In this document: piece after piece, positions 16,510 to 24,657 of the stretch
Position numbering within the stretch: the stretch's first letter is position 1
Layout of the letters: every line of letters starts with the position of its first letter
Assembly (NCBI GenBank): GCA_041740315.1
Contig: JBGSMF010000377.1
Coordinates: 1 to 33,638, forward strand
DNA length: 33,638 nt
Direction: 5' to 3'
From: JBGSMF01 sp041740315
GTDB taxonomy: Bacteria; Chloroflexota; Anaerolineae; Fen-1058
The notes under the pieces: generated by a model
The model's database searches: none
Told to the model about the DNA's origin: nothing
What the model saw: the letters and a program-made list of their open reading frames with translations, nothing else
Program-made: the position numbers and the translations under genes

Positions 16510-16575
16510 GAAACAACTTGCCCATTGGCCAAGCTGCCTGCGCTCTCGAAATGAGCAAGGTATTCAATCCTTAGC
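16509..16575 (+). repeat. AAATAACTTGC palindromic repeat, degenerate copy C
   Basis: The ends (AAACAACTTGCCCA and ATGAGCAAGGTATTCAATCCTTAGC) match copies A and B with a few changes, while the core (about 30 bp) is unrelated. It abuts the previous element. Confidence 0.7.
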
Positions 16576-16602
16576 CCTAAAGCGGCGAACACCACATTAT
16601 AT

Positions 16603-16633
16603 AAAAAAAGCCAGTCGGGGACTGGCTTTTTTT
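16603..16633. terminator. Bidirectional rho-independent terminator
   Basis: A perfect 14-bp stem with a 3-nt loop, A-rich before and T-rich after (AAAAAAAGCCAGTC / GACTGGCTTTTTTT). It lies between sodA and the convergent nitroreductase gene and should work on both strands. Confidence 0.92.
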
Positions 16634-16679
16634 GCTTTAGGACAACAAACCCTTGTGATCCTCAAGTTGACACTGATGA

Positions 16680-17543
16680 TTACATACTATTCCAAGTCAC
16701 ACTGTATTCCGTCAATTCGGGCTTTTCAATGCATGGCTCCTGAATGACCCACTGTCCCTGCAAGCCAAGCTCGCGGGCGGCAAGCTCAAAGTGGCACATG
16801 GCAATGCCCATGTCCACGCGCTGCAAGTCGGCGGCCATAAGCTTGCCGCTCAGCCCCTGTCCATAGCCCCGGCTGCGTCGCAGGTAAAAGTGCCACAAGC
16901 TGCCCTCTCTAATCATTCGCCACGGCTGCCGGTTAGAAGCCGAAGGTCCCAAGCGAACCATCTCTAGCGGCACGGCGTACTCGCCGGCCCTTTTCTGCTC
17001 AAGCGGCTCACCAAATTGCTTGTCAAAAAACAGGCGCTCCCACCCATAGCGGCTATCTGAACGAGCGCCCCGGCGGATAAGCGAATCTACCATGCGCGGC
17101 TGGCCGGAAATATAGCCCACCGTAGCCACTGCCGGAACAAGCTCGTCGGTGTCAAGCGCCATCTTGTGCGCAAAGCTACCCTTGGAAAAGGTGCCGCCCA
17201 GCCAGCATGTGCCCAACCCAATATCGGTTGCAAACAGGATGATTTGCTCCATCAGGTAGCCAAAATCCTCCAGGTTTTTGTGGCCCTGTTTCACAGCGCC
17301 AATCACGAAACCCGCCGCGCCTTTGATAAAGCCATACGTGCCCAGCCCCCTCAGCGCGCGCCGATCCTGCTCGGTGGCCGCTGCCAGTTTGAAGCGATTG
17401 GATGCGCCAAACGGGCCAACTGTGCAACCCACCAGGTATTTCTCCAAAGCCTGTTGCTTGGCCGGCTCAATCGGCTTGTCCAGATATGTGCGGCATGAAA
17501 AACGCTGCCGCATAATTTCGGTGGCAGGTCGGCTATATGGCAT
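16680..17543 (-). CDS. Nitroreductase family protein, TM1586-type
   Basis: A 287-residue flavin-dependent oxidoreductase-like protein of the two-lobed nitroreductase type seen in Thermotoga TM1586. The first half has the FSCRTYLDKPIE segment (the usual RRSxRxY region), then GASNRFKL and LFATDIGLGTCWLGGTFSKGSF, an FMN-site pattern. The second half repeats the fold: MVRLGPSASNRQPWR is the classic P-S-A-x-N-x-Q-P-W FMN-binding motif, followed by VDMGIAMCHFELAARELGL. ATG 17543 has a GAGGG site 9 nt upstream. It converges with sodA across a shared terminator and is preceded by a hairpin repeat block. The substrate is unknown. Confidence 0.88.
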   Translation of the reverse strand: MPYSRPATEIMRQRFSCRTYLDKPIEPAKQQALEKYLVGCTVGPFGASNRFKLAAATEQDRRALRGLGTYGFIKGAAGFVIGAVKQGHKNLEDFGYLMEQIILFATDIGLGTCWLGGTFSKGSFAHKMALDTDELVPAVATVGYISGQPRMVDSLIRRGARSDSRYGWERLFFDKQFGEPLEQKRAGEYAVPLEMVRLGPSASNRQPWRMIREGSLWHFYLRRSRGYGQGLSGKLMAADLQRVDMGIAMCHFELAARELGLQGQWVIQEPCIEKPELTEYSVTWNSM

Positions 17544-17560
17544 TCTTTCACCCTCTACAC

Positions 17561-17708
17561 GGCAGGCATAGGGATGCCTGCCTACAGATTTCGAGACAAA
17601 AACTATTCTAGTGCCTGTCTCAAAACCTGCGTAGCTACCGTATCCCCATACGGTAGCGGCAGGTATAGGGATACCTGCCTATGAGTTTTGAGACGCGGAC
17701 TATTCTAG
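17561..17708. repeat. Duplicated hairpin unit with flanking ACTATTCTAG
   Basis: Two related direct copies of about 51 bp (17561-17611 and 17658-17708), each a GGCAGGYAT/ATRCCTGCC hairpin followed by a GAGAC stretch and ACTATTCTAG. Between them lie GTCTCAAAAC (inverted partner GTTTTGAGAC at 17685-17694) and a perfect 10-bp hairpin, GCTACCGTAT/ATACGGTAGC, at 17634-17657. The right ACTATTCTAG contains the stop codon of the TPR gene. Confidence 0.82.
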
Positions 17709-18986
17709 GTTCATCACCAAAAAGGTAACCAATGTAAACCACGGTCTGATCAAGATAAAGACGATTGCCAGCGCAATTGCCAGGCCAAGCGCCAGGGGCG
17801 TGCCGATTAGAGCCAGCACCAAGACAGCCAGGCCCAGTTGAGCCAAAACAGCGGCGTATGCAATTAAAAAGATGCGGCGACCGCCCGGCGGACACTGGGT
17901 GGTGGCGGCAACCGGCACAATCATTGACAGCGCCACAAACACCCCCACCAGAAAGGCGGGCTGGCCCAACACCAGGCCGGCGATGGCGTTGCCCCCAGCC
18001 GCCAGCAAACACAGCGCCAGCCAGTTCGAAGCCGTAATCTCTTCTTGGGGCAACACCTGGCGGCCAAAGCTATCAAAGCGCAGCAGCAGCGCAAAAAACG
18101 GGCGGGCCGTCCAGGCCAACGCCACGAATAACTGGTAGAAAAATTCCAAGGGCAAAAAGAGAATCCACAACAGGCAACTGGCGCTGGCAATGGCACCCAG
18201 GGTCATTCGCAGCCCATAGAGGGCGCCAAACAGGCCAGCCTGGTCATCATCGGTCAGGCTCGACAGCCACAAAAAGTAGCGCAACATCAGGCGATAAACC
18301 AGGCTGCGGGCTTTCATCGCTTCCACAATGCCGGCTCGCGCCCAATTAGACATTGGGTTCAGCCGCAGCGCCTCACGAAAATGGACAAAGGCTTGCTGTT
18401 GGTCGCCGCTGTGCAGCAAGGCCCAGCCCTGGTTGGCGTGCGTCATGGCGCTGGTGGGGTCGCGCGCCAACGCCGCCGCAATGGTCTGCCCGGCTTCTTC
18501 TGTGCGCCCTAGCTTGGTCAGCGCCAGCCCGCGCAAGTTGGCGCATTGAACATGCTCGGCATCAAAACGCAGCCCGGCTTCGGCAGCCCCTATCGCCTTG
18601 TTCCATTCTTTCCTATGGATGTAAATCTGGCTGAGGAAAGCGTGATAATCGGGATCCTCTGGCTCCAAACGCAGCGCCGACTGAATGGCGCGCAGGCTCT
18701 CGCCGGCTTGGTCGAGTTGCAAGAGAGCCAACGCCAAGACATAGTGGTTGAACGCATCGGTGGGAGCAAGGCCAATGGCTGCGTGGGCCGCTTGCAGCGC
18801 TTCGGGGTGGCGGTCTTGATTGTAGAGCGCCAGCGCCAACAGCGCATGAGCATAGGCGTGGGTTGGCTCACACGCCAGCGCCTGCCGCAGCGCCGCTTCG
18901 GCATCTTGATAGCGTTTTAACCCAAATAGTATCTGCGCTTGCGCCAACCGGGTTTGTAATGCGTCCACTGGTACCTGTTCGGCCAA
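17700..18986 (-). CDS. TPR-repeat protein with C-terminal membrane domain
   Basis: A 428-residue protein. Residues about 5-212 are six tetratricopeptide repeats (for example YQDAEAALRQALACEPTHAYAHALLALALYNQ-type units of 34 residues; the A-x-L-A-L-x positions recur), a protein-binding scaffold on the cytoplasmic side. Residues 258-290, 322-358 and 368-425 are hydrophobic and form four to six TM segments. No enzyme motif is visible. The start is uncertain: TTG 18986 has an AGGCGG-like site upstream, and GTG 18968 is an alternative. The TAG stop lies in the right arm of a duplicated hairpin repeat. It is divergent from the downstream nitroreductase gene. The partners of the TPR are unknown. Confidence 0.86.
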   Translation of the reverse strand: MAEQVPVDALQTRLAQAQILFGLKRYQDAEAALRQALACEPTHAYAHALLALALYNQDRHPEALQAAHAAIGLAPTDAFNHYVLALALLQLDQAGESLRAIQSALRLEPEDPDYHAFLSQIYIHRKEWNKAIGAAEAGLRFDAEHVQCANLRGLALTKLGRTEEAGQTIAAALARDPTSAMTHANQGWALLHSGDQQQAFVHFREALRLNPMSNWARAGIVEAMKARSLVYRLMLRYFLWLSSLTDDDQAGLFGALYGLRMTLGAIASASCLLWILFLPLEFFYQLFVALAWTARPFFALLLRFDSFGRQVLPQEEITASNWLALCLLAAGGNAIAGLVLGQPAFLVGVFVALSMIVPVAATTQCPPGGRRIFLIAYAAVLAQLGLAVLVLALIGTPLALGLAIALAIVFILIRPWFTLVTFLVMNLE

Positions 18987-19067
18987 TCCTGCACCGCCTA
19001 AAGCTATAGTGCAGTCTAATATATCACATTCCCAGGCTTTTTATAAACACGGCAAGCCCCCACCTAC

Positions 19068-19096
19068 TTGACAAGCGCCACACCTGGTGATACCTT
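19068..19096 (+). promoter_or_regulatory. Promoter of the small nitroreductase gene
   Basis: TTGACA at 19068-19073, a 17-bp spacer and a weak TACCTT at 19091-19096. Transcription would begin near 19103, downstream of the GTG at 19087, which argues for the later start. Confidence 0.55.
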
Positions 19097-19158
19097 TGGA
19101 CAAATACAACCAATCACGGTTGCCTATCAGCATTGAAACAGAAAGGATAATACCACCT

Positions 19159-19668
19159 GTGGAAACTTTGCAAGCCATCCTCACCCGCCGCAGCATCCGG
19201 CAGTATACGGCTCAGACTGTGGCAGATAAACTCGTCAAAGAACTATTGGCAGCCGCGATGCAAGCGCCCTCGGCAGGCAACCAGCGGCCATGGCATTTTG
19301 TGGTAGCCACTGAGCGCACAACGTTGAACAACCTGGCTGGCGTGTTGCCTAATGGCCAAATGCTCAAAACCGCTCCACTGGCAGTAGCCATTTGCGCCGA
19401 TCTGGCCCTGGAAAAGTACCCCGGTTACTGGGCGCAAGATTGCTCGGCAGCCACACAAAACCTGCTCCTTGCCGCTCATGCTAGCGGCCTGGGAGCGGTT
19501 TGGCTGGGTGTTTATCCCGTCGAAGAGCGCGTCAGAAATGTGCGCAGGCAACTTGACCTGCCAGAGCAAGTGGTCCCACTATGCGTCGTTTCCATTGGTT
19601 ACCCTGCCGAGACAAAACCGCCCATTGATCGCTATGAGGAATCACGGGTACACCACAACCAATGGTAG
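19159..19668 (+). CDS. Nitroreductase family protein
   Basis: A flavin reductase-like protein of the nitroreductase superfamily, 169 residues from the GTG at 19159 or 193 from the GTG at 19087. It carries RRSIRQYT at the N-terminus, QAPSAGNQRPWHF as the FMN-phosphate motif, and NLLLAAHASGLGAVWLGVYP, followed by VVSIGYP at the end of the fold. The shorter start is preferred because the promoter found upstream would start transcription near 19103, and an AAAGGA site is at 19142-19147. It is much closer to standard single-domain nitroreductases than the 287-residue neighbour at 16680-17543. NAD(P)H-dependent reduction of small quinones or nitro compounds, using FMN, is the family role; the physiological substrate is unknown. 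Confidence 0.88.
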   Translation: METLQAILTRRSIRQYTAQTVADKLVKELLAAAMQAPSAGNQRPWHFVVATERTTLNNLAGVLPNGQMLKTAPLAVAICADLALEKYPGYWAQDCSAATQNLLLAAHASGLGAVWLGVYPVEERVRNVRRQLDLPEQVVPLCVVSIGYPAETKPPIDRYEESRVHHNQW

Positions 19669-19692
19669 ATGGCTGATGGGCCATTTGAGCTA

Positions 19693-19721
19693 TTGACCTC
19701 GCTTTTGCGCCAGTCTATAAT
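19693..19721 (+). promoter_or_regulatory. Sigma-70-type promoter hit by a MITE
   Basis: TTGACC at 19693-19698, a 17-bp spacer and TATAAT at 19716-19721. Its -10 box overlaps the left copy of the 8-bp target duplication (taatcttt, 19718-19725). It reads toward the DUF362-polyferredoxin pair. Confidence 0.75.
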
Positions 19722-19725
19722 CTTT

Positions 19726-19842
19726 GTAACTCAGCCTACCCTCCCGCAGGTTACCAGATTAGCTGACTGAGCGAGCTGGCAAGCCTGGTCGAGTTGTGCT
19801 TGCTCATCCAAAAGTGTTCAAACCTGCGGGAGGGTGAGTTAC
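19726..19842. mobile_element. IS66-like MITE with perfect 8-bp target duplication
   Basis: A 117-bp element with ends GTAACTCA...CCCTCCCGCAGG: the 22-nt right arm (19821-19842) matches the left arm exactly except for a 5-nt insertion (gccta) in the left one. It is flanked by perfect direct repeats taatcttt (19718-19725 and 19843-19850). GTAA ends and 8-bp duplications are typical of the IS66 family. It has no coding capacity and must have been moved by a transposase elsewhere. Confidence 0.92.
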
Positions 19843-19896
19843 TAATCTTTTACGAGCAGCCTGTGATGTATTGGAAATGACTGAGGAGTATTGGAC

Positions 19897-20931
19897 ATGT
19901 TGACACGCAGACAATTTATCCAGCGTTTACTGGCAATGGGGATTAGCGCCACCAGCATTGCGGCTTTTCTACAAGCCTGCACGCCTCAAGCGGCAGTTTC
20001 CACTGCAACACCTATTTTACCCAGCCCCACCTCTGCGCCTCCACCCACCGCGGCAGCCACCAGTACCACGGCATCGGCTTTACCAGAAGCGCCGGCCTCA
20101 CCCACGCCGCAGCCTATCTCTGGCGAAGCCTATCTGGCGGTTGCGCGTGGAGACGACCCCGCCGAGCTGACCCGCCGCGCCGTCAAGGCAATCGGTGGGA
20201 TGGAGCGTTTTGTCAAGCCCGGCCAAAGCGTCATTGTCAAGCCCAATATTTGCGTGGCCTATCACAGCCCCGAATACGCCGCCACCACCAATCCGCAAGT
20301 AGTGGCAGCTTTGGTGACGCTGTGCCTTGAAGCGGGCGCCTCGACTGTCTCGGTGATGGACAATCCTTTTGGCGGCACGCCCCAAGAAGCGTACAAAATC
20401 AGCCAGATCGGTGAGGCAGTCGGCGCTGCCGGCGGAGAAATGGTTGTGATGAGCCGCATCAAGTTCAAGTCAACAAAAATTCCCCAAGGCAAAGATATTA
20501 AAGACTGGCTGGTCTTTCAAGATGCGCTCAAGGCCGACGTCATCATTGATGTGCCCATTGCCAAGCATCACAACCTGGCGCGGCTGACACTGGCGGCCAA
20601 AAACTTGATGGGCCTGGTTGAAAACCGCTCCAGCTTGCACAGCAACCTGGGCGAGCGCCTGGTAGACCTGGTCACCTTGTTCAAGCCCAAGCTGATTGTG
20701 ATAGATGCCTACCGCATGCTCATGGCGCACGGCCCCACCGGCGGCAGCCTGAACGATGTCAAATTGATGAAAACCGTCATTGCCAGCCACGATATTGTGG
20801 CCGCCGATGCGTATGCCGCCACCCTGTTTGACCTCAGGCCTGAGCAAATTGCCTACGTCAAAGCCGGGGCAGAGCGCGGGCTGGGGACCATGGATTTGCA
20901 AAGCATCAAGATTAAAGAGATTAACGTATGA
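19897..20931 (+). CDS. DUF362-domain lipoprotein
   Basis: A 344-residue protein. Residues 1-30 form a Tat-like lipoprotein signal: TRRQFIQ, a hydrophobic stretch and the lipobox LQAC at the end, so the mature protein is probably exported and anchored to the membrane. A Thr/Ala/Pro-rich linker of about 50 residues follows, then the DUF362 domain (about 85-340), with VKPNICVAYHSPEYAATTNPQ-type and KHHNLARLTLAAKNLMG-type segments. DUF362 proteins commonly accompany iron-sulfur proteins, and their function is not settled. The start at 19897 follows GAGGAG (19883-19888), and the TTG at 19891 is not needed. The gene overlaps the polyferredoxin gene by 4 bp (ATGA), so the two probably act together in an electron-transfer chain at the membrane. 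Confidence 0.88.
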   Translation: MLTRRQFIQRLLAMGISATSIAAFLQACTPQAAVSTATPILPSPTSAPPPTAAATSTTASALPEAPASPTPQPISGEAYLAVARGDDPAELTRRAVKAIGGMERFVKPGQSVIVKPNICVAYHSPEYAATTNPQVVAALVTLCLEAGASTVSVMDNPFGGTPQEAYKISQIGEAVGAAGGEMVVMSRIKFKSTKIPQGKDIKDWLVFQDALKADVIIDVPIAKHHNLARLTLAAKNLMGLVENRSSLHSNLGERLVDLVTLFKPKLIVIDAYRMLMAHGPTGGSLNDVKLMKTVIASHDIVAADAYAATLFDLRPEQIAYVKAGAERGLGTMDLQSIKIKEINV

Positions 20932-22451
20932 TGCGGCGCGCGCGCCAGGTTACGCAAATCCTTGCGCTGTTGGTCTTTATGGCGCTGCTGCTTGCCACGC
21001 GCGGGGGGCAATTTCCGGCCGTGCCGCCCAGCCTGTTTTTCAAGCTCGACCCGCTGGCTATGCTGGCCTCGACCATAGCAAAGCGCCAATGGGTAAGCGG
21101 CGTGGCGCTGGGAGGCGTGACGCTGCTTGCCACCCTGGCATTGGGCCGGGTATGGTGCGGCTGGGTTTGCCCGCTGGGGACTGTGCTAGATTTGTTTGGG
21201 CCGCGCAAGCCATCTCGCCTCAAGGCCACTCGCCTGGAACGCTGGCGCGCAGTCAAGTATATCTTGCTGATCGGCATAGTGGGCGCGGCGATGGCGGCCA
21301 ATCTCACTCTGTTGACGCTCGACCCCATCAGCACTCTGACGCGCGGGCTGGCGGCTTTTGTTTTGCCGGGGTTAAACCAAGCGTTACTGGGCGCAGAGCG
21401 CGCGCTGTACAACATCGAATCGCTGCAAAGCGCAATAGATTGGTTCGAGATGTCAGTGCGAGCGCCGCTTTTCTCGGCTGATGTGTGGCATTGGTGGAAT
21501 GTGCTGCCCGGCCTGTTGCTGATTGCCGTCATTGCGCTCAACGCCGTGGCCGAGCGATTTTGGTGCCGCTATCTTTGCCCGCTGGGCGGCTTGCTAGGCC
21601 TCATCAGCCGGGTAGCTCTTGTGCGGCGAGTGGTGAGCCAAGCGGCCTGCCGCCAATGTGCGCGCTGCGCGCGAGCCTGCCCCACCGACACCATTGACCC
21701 GAACCAAGACTATGCCAGCGACCCCGCCGAATGTACCGTTTGCCTGGATTGCCTGCCCCAATGCCCAAGCGCAAACGGGCAAAGCTTTAGCCTGGTGCGG
21801 CAAGTGGCCCGCCCTCAAAGCTACGACCCATCGCGCCGACAGGTTATTGGCGCGATGGGAACCGGCTTGGGGGCTGCCGCCATCTACTCGCTGCTGCCGG
21901 CCAGGTTGCGCCGCCTCACCCCCTTCATTCGCCCGCCCGGGGCCCAAGCTGCCCACACCGACGAGGACAATGCGTTTCTTGCTGCGTGTATCCGCTGCGG
22001 CGAGTGCATAAAGGTGTGTCCCACTGGCGGCTTGCAGCCGGCGCTGTTAGAAGCCAGCCTGGATGGCTGGTGGACGCCCATCCTCATCCCTCGGCTGGGC
22101 TATTGCGATTATTCTTGCCATGCCTGCGGCCAGGTCTGCCCCACCGGCGCAATTTCCAATCTGTCGCTACAAGCCAAACGCGCCGCCATCATTGGCAAAG
22201 CGGAACTAGATCGCACGCGCTGCCTGCCCTGGCGCGATAACATCCCCTGCATTGTGTGTGAGGAAATGTGCCCGCTTGCGCCCAAGGCCATTAAAGTAGA
22301 CACATTCTACATCACCGATCCGGCCGGCCAGATGGTAGAAATTCAACGCCCTCACGTGATTCAAGATCGCTGCATTGGCTGCGGCATTTGCGAATTCAGA
22401 TGCCCGGTTCAAGGCCCGGCTGCCATCCAGGTGACGGGAAAACGCTTTTGA
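20928..22451 (+). CDS. Membrane polyferredoxin, NapH/NapG-like fusion
   Basis: A 507-residue membrane iron-sulfur protein. The N-terminal 230 residues have about four to five TM segments and two NapH-type CxxxCP motifs (CGWVCPLG near 81, CRYLCPLG near 210). The C-terminal part, after a short Tat-like segment SRRQVIGAMGTGLG near 305, carries several 4Fe-4S motifs: CRQCARCARACP, CTVCLDCLPQCP, CIRCGECIKVCP, CHACGQVCP, CIVCEEMCP and CIGCGICEFRCP. It therefore looks like a fusion of NapH-type and NapG/MauM-type ferredoxins and would pass electrons across or along the membrane. Its ATG overlaps the DUF362 stop. The stop lies inside the -35 box of the following EF-G gene. Confidence 0.93.
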   Translation: MMRRARQVTQILALLVFMALLLATRGGQFPAVPPSLFFKLDPLAMLASTIAKRQWVSGVALGGVTLLATLALGRVWCGWVCPLGTVLDLFGPRKPSRLKATRLERWRAVKYILLIGIVGAAMAANLTLLTLDPISTLTRGLAAFVLPGLNQALLGAERALYNIESLQSAIDWFEMSVRAPLFSADVWHWWNVLPGLLLIAVIALNAVAERFWCRYLCPLGGLLGLISRVALVRRVVSQAACRQCARCARACPTDTIDPNQDYASDPAECTVCLDCLPQCPSANGQSFSLVRQVARPQSYDPSRRQVIGAMGTGLGAAAIYSLLPARLRRLTPFIRPPGAQAAHTDEDNAFLAACIRCGECIKVCPTGGLQPALLEASLDGWWTPILIPRLGYCDYSCHACGQVCPTGAISNLSLQAKRAAIIGKAELDRTRCLPWRDNIPCIVCEEMCPLAPKAIKVDTFYITDPAGQMVEIQRPHVIQDRCIGCGICEFRCPVQGPAAIQVTGKRF

Positions 22452-22476
22452 CAGTTTGCCTCCTTTCGTTTACAAT
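22448..22476 (+). promoter_or_regulatory. Sigma-70-type promoter of the EF-G-2 gene
   Basis: TTGACA at 22448-22453 (overlapping the polyferredoxin TGA), a 17-bp spacer and TACAAT at 22471-22476. An AGGAGG site at 22495-22500 is 7 nt from the start codon. Confidence 0.85.
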
Positions 22477-22507
22477 GGCGGTTGTTAACTTATCAGGAGG
22501 CTTTTGG

Positions 22508-24589
22508 ATGAAAGACTATTCGATTGCGAATTTGCGCAACATTGCATTGATCGGCCATGGCAGCGCCGGCAAAACCAGCCTGGCCGAGGCAATGGTGTAC
22601 AACAGCGGCGCTATCAACCGCATGGGCCGCGTTGAAGACGGCAACACAATATCCGATTTTGACGAAGAAGAAATCCGGCGGCGCATTTCATTGACGGCCG
22701 CGCTGGTGCCGGTAGAGTGGAACGGCTACAAGATCAATGCGCTAGACACACCCGGTTACAACGATTTCGTGGGTGAGGTTAAAAGCGCCCTGCGCGTGGC
22801 CGATTGCGCGTTGGTAGTGGTAGACGCAGTGGCAGGCGTGGAAGTGGGCACCGACCTGGCCTGGACTTATGCCGAGGAGCGTAACCTGCCGCGCCTGGTA
22901 TTTGTAGCCAAGATGGATCGCGAGAACGCAAATTTTCAAAATGCTCTCAATAGCCTCTCGCAGTCGTTCCAGGCCAACTTTATTCCCCTGCAATTGCCCA
23001 TCGGCAGCCAGGCCGATTTTGAAGGGGTGATAGACCTGGTAGCCATGAAAGCGCGCCGCGGCGCTAAAGGCGACCTGGGCGACATTCCCGCAGCGATGCA
23101 AGACGAAGCAAACCAGTTTCGCGTCAAGCTGATGGAAGCTGCGGCCGAAGGCGACGACGAACTGATCATGAAATATCTGGACGGCCAGGAATTGACCGAA
23201 GACGAAATCAAGCGCGGTCTGCGCCTGGTCATCAAGAATCGCTCAGTGGTGCCGGTGCTGTGCGGCGGCGCTACGGCCAACGTGGGCATTGCTGCGCTGC
23301 TAGATGTGTTGGTGGCCTTTGCGCCCTCGCCAGCCGATATGGGCAGCACACAGGCAATCAACCCGGCCACCAAGGCAGAAGAGACATTGGAACCGCGCGA
23401 AGACGGCCCGCTGGCGGCCCATGTGTTCAAGACCACTGCCGATCCCTATGTGGGCAAGATTACCTATTTCCGCGTGTACAGCGGGGCCTTGTCTTCCGAC
23501 TCGCGCATCTTTAACGCCACCCGTGGCCAGGAAGAACGCATCGGCCAGGTATATGTGATGCGCGGCAAAGAGCAAATTGCCGTTTCGCACATCAAGCCCG
23601 GCGATATCGGCGCAGTCGCCAAACTGTCGGCCACCGCCACCGGCGATACTCTGTGCGACAAGGGCCGCCCCCTCACTCTGCCGCCTGCCGCCTATCCGCA
23701 TCCTCTAATATCGGTGGCTGTCGAGCCCAAGACCAAGGCCGATAGCGCCAAGCTAGGCCCCACCCTGACCCGCTTGTGCGAAGAGGACCCCACCTTGCAC
23801 TGGCGGCAAGAACCCAGCACCAAGCAAACGATATTGGAAGGCATGGGCGATAGCCACCTGGATGTGGCCATTCGCCGAGCTTCGGGCAAGTTTGGCGTTG
23901 ATATTGTCACTTCGCAGCCCAAAGTGCCCTACCGCGAAACCATCACACGCTCCGCTTCGACCCAATACCGCCACAAGAAACAAACTGGCGGCGCGGGGCA
24001 ATTTGCAGAGGTTCACATGCGGGTAGAGCCGAATGAGCGCGACCAGGGCTATGAGTTTGCCTGGGAAGTCTTTGGCGGCGCTGTCTCTGGCTCGTTCCAA
24101 TCTTCGATTGAAAAAGGCATCAAGAGCGTCATGGAAAGCGGCGTCATCGCTGGCTACCCGGTGGTAGATGTGAAATGCGCCGTATTCGATGGCAAAGAGC
24201 ACCCGGTAGATTCCAAGCCAGTGGCGTTTGAAATCGCCGGGCGCGGCGCTTTTAAGCAGGCGTTTGCTCAGGCCGGGGCCGTGCTGCTAGAGCCGATTAT
24301 GGTCATCAATGTCACCACGCCCGAACAGTACACTGGCGAGGTCATCGGCGACCTGAACACCAAGCGCGCGCGCGTCTTGGGCATGGATCAGCAAGCCGGC
24401 AAGACCATCATCACGGCCCACGTGCCCCTGGCCGAAGTGCAGCGCTACGCAGCCGATTTGCGCAGCATCACCCAAGGGCGAGGTGTGTTCACGATGGAGA
24501 TTGATCATTACGAAAATGTTCCCTCTCACATTGAGCAAGTGATCGTTGAAAAAGCCAAGAAGGAACGCGCCGGCGAAGAAGAAGAATAG
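22508..24589 (+). CDS. Elongation factor G-like GTPase (EF-G-2 type)
   Basis: A 693-residue translational GTPase of the EF-G-like 2 branch (as in Thermus EF-G-2), a paralogue of the main EF-G. The GTPase motifs are G1 GHGSAGKT (16-23), G3 DTPGY (80-84; EF-G itself has DTPGH), and G4 AKMD (134-137; canonical NKMD has Asn). All five EF-G domains appear present: domain II about 300-390, domain III around ILEGMGDSHLD, domain IV with the GGAGQFAEV loop, and domain V ending VPSHIEQVIVEKA. The His of DTPGH needed for GTP hydrolysis in EF-G is Tyr here, as in the paralogue branch. Start ATG 22508 with AGGAGG; the upstream open frame from 22388 is not used. It may act in ribosome recycling or stress translation. 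Confidence 0.93.
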   Translation: MKDYSIANLRNIALIGHGSAGKTSLAEAMVYNSGAINRMGRVEDGNTISDFDEEEIRRRISLTAALVPVEWNGYKINALDTPGYNDFVGEVKSALRVADCALVVVDAVAGVEVGTDLAWTYAEERNLPRLVFVAKMDRENANFQNALNSLSQSFQANFIPLQLPIGSQADFEGVIDLVAMKARRGAKGDLGDIPAAMQDEANQFRVKLMEAAAEGDDELIMKYLDGQELTEDEIKRGLRLVIKNRSVVPVLCGGATANVGIAALLDVLVAFAPSPADMGSTQAINPATKAEETLEPREDGPLAAHVFKTTADPYVGKITYFRVYSGALSSDSRIFNATRGQEERIGQVYVMRGKEQIAVSHIKPGDIGAVAKLSATATGDTLCDKGRPLTLPPAAYPHPLISVAVEPKTKADSAKLGPTLTRLCEEDPTLHWRQEPSTKQTILEGMGDSHLDVAIRRASGKFGVDIVTSQPKVPYRETITRSASTQYRHKKQTGGAGQFAEVHMRVEPNERDQGYEFAWEVFGGAVSGSFQSSIEKGIKSVMESGVIAGYPVVDVKCAVFDGKEHPVDSKPVAFEIAGRGAFKQAFAQAGAVLLEPIMVINVTTPEQYTGEVIGDLNTKRARVLGMDQQAGKTIITAHVPLAEVQRYAADLRSITQGRGVFTMEIDHYENVPSHIEQVIVEKAKKERAGEEEE

Positions 24590-24616
24590 TCACAAGCCCT
24601 CTGCCTAAACAATTCA

Positions 24617-24651
24617 ACAAACGCCGCCCTCTCATTGGGCGGCGTTTGTTT
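24617..24651 (+). terminator. Rho-independent terminator of the EF-G-2 gene
   Basis: A perfect 13-bp stem (ACAAACGCCGCCC / GGGCGGCGTTTGT), a 7-nt loop and a few Ts. It sits 28 bp after the EF-G-2 stop. Confidence 0.9.
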
Positions 24652-24657
24652 AGAGGC

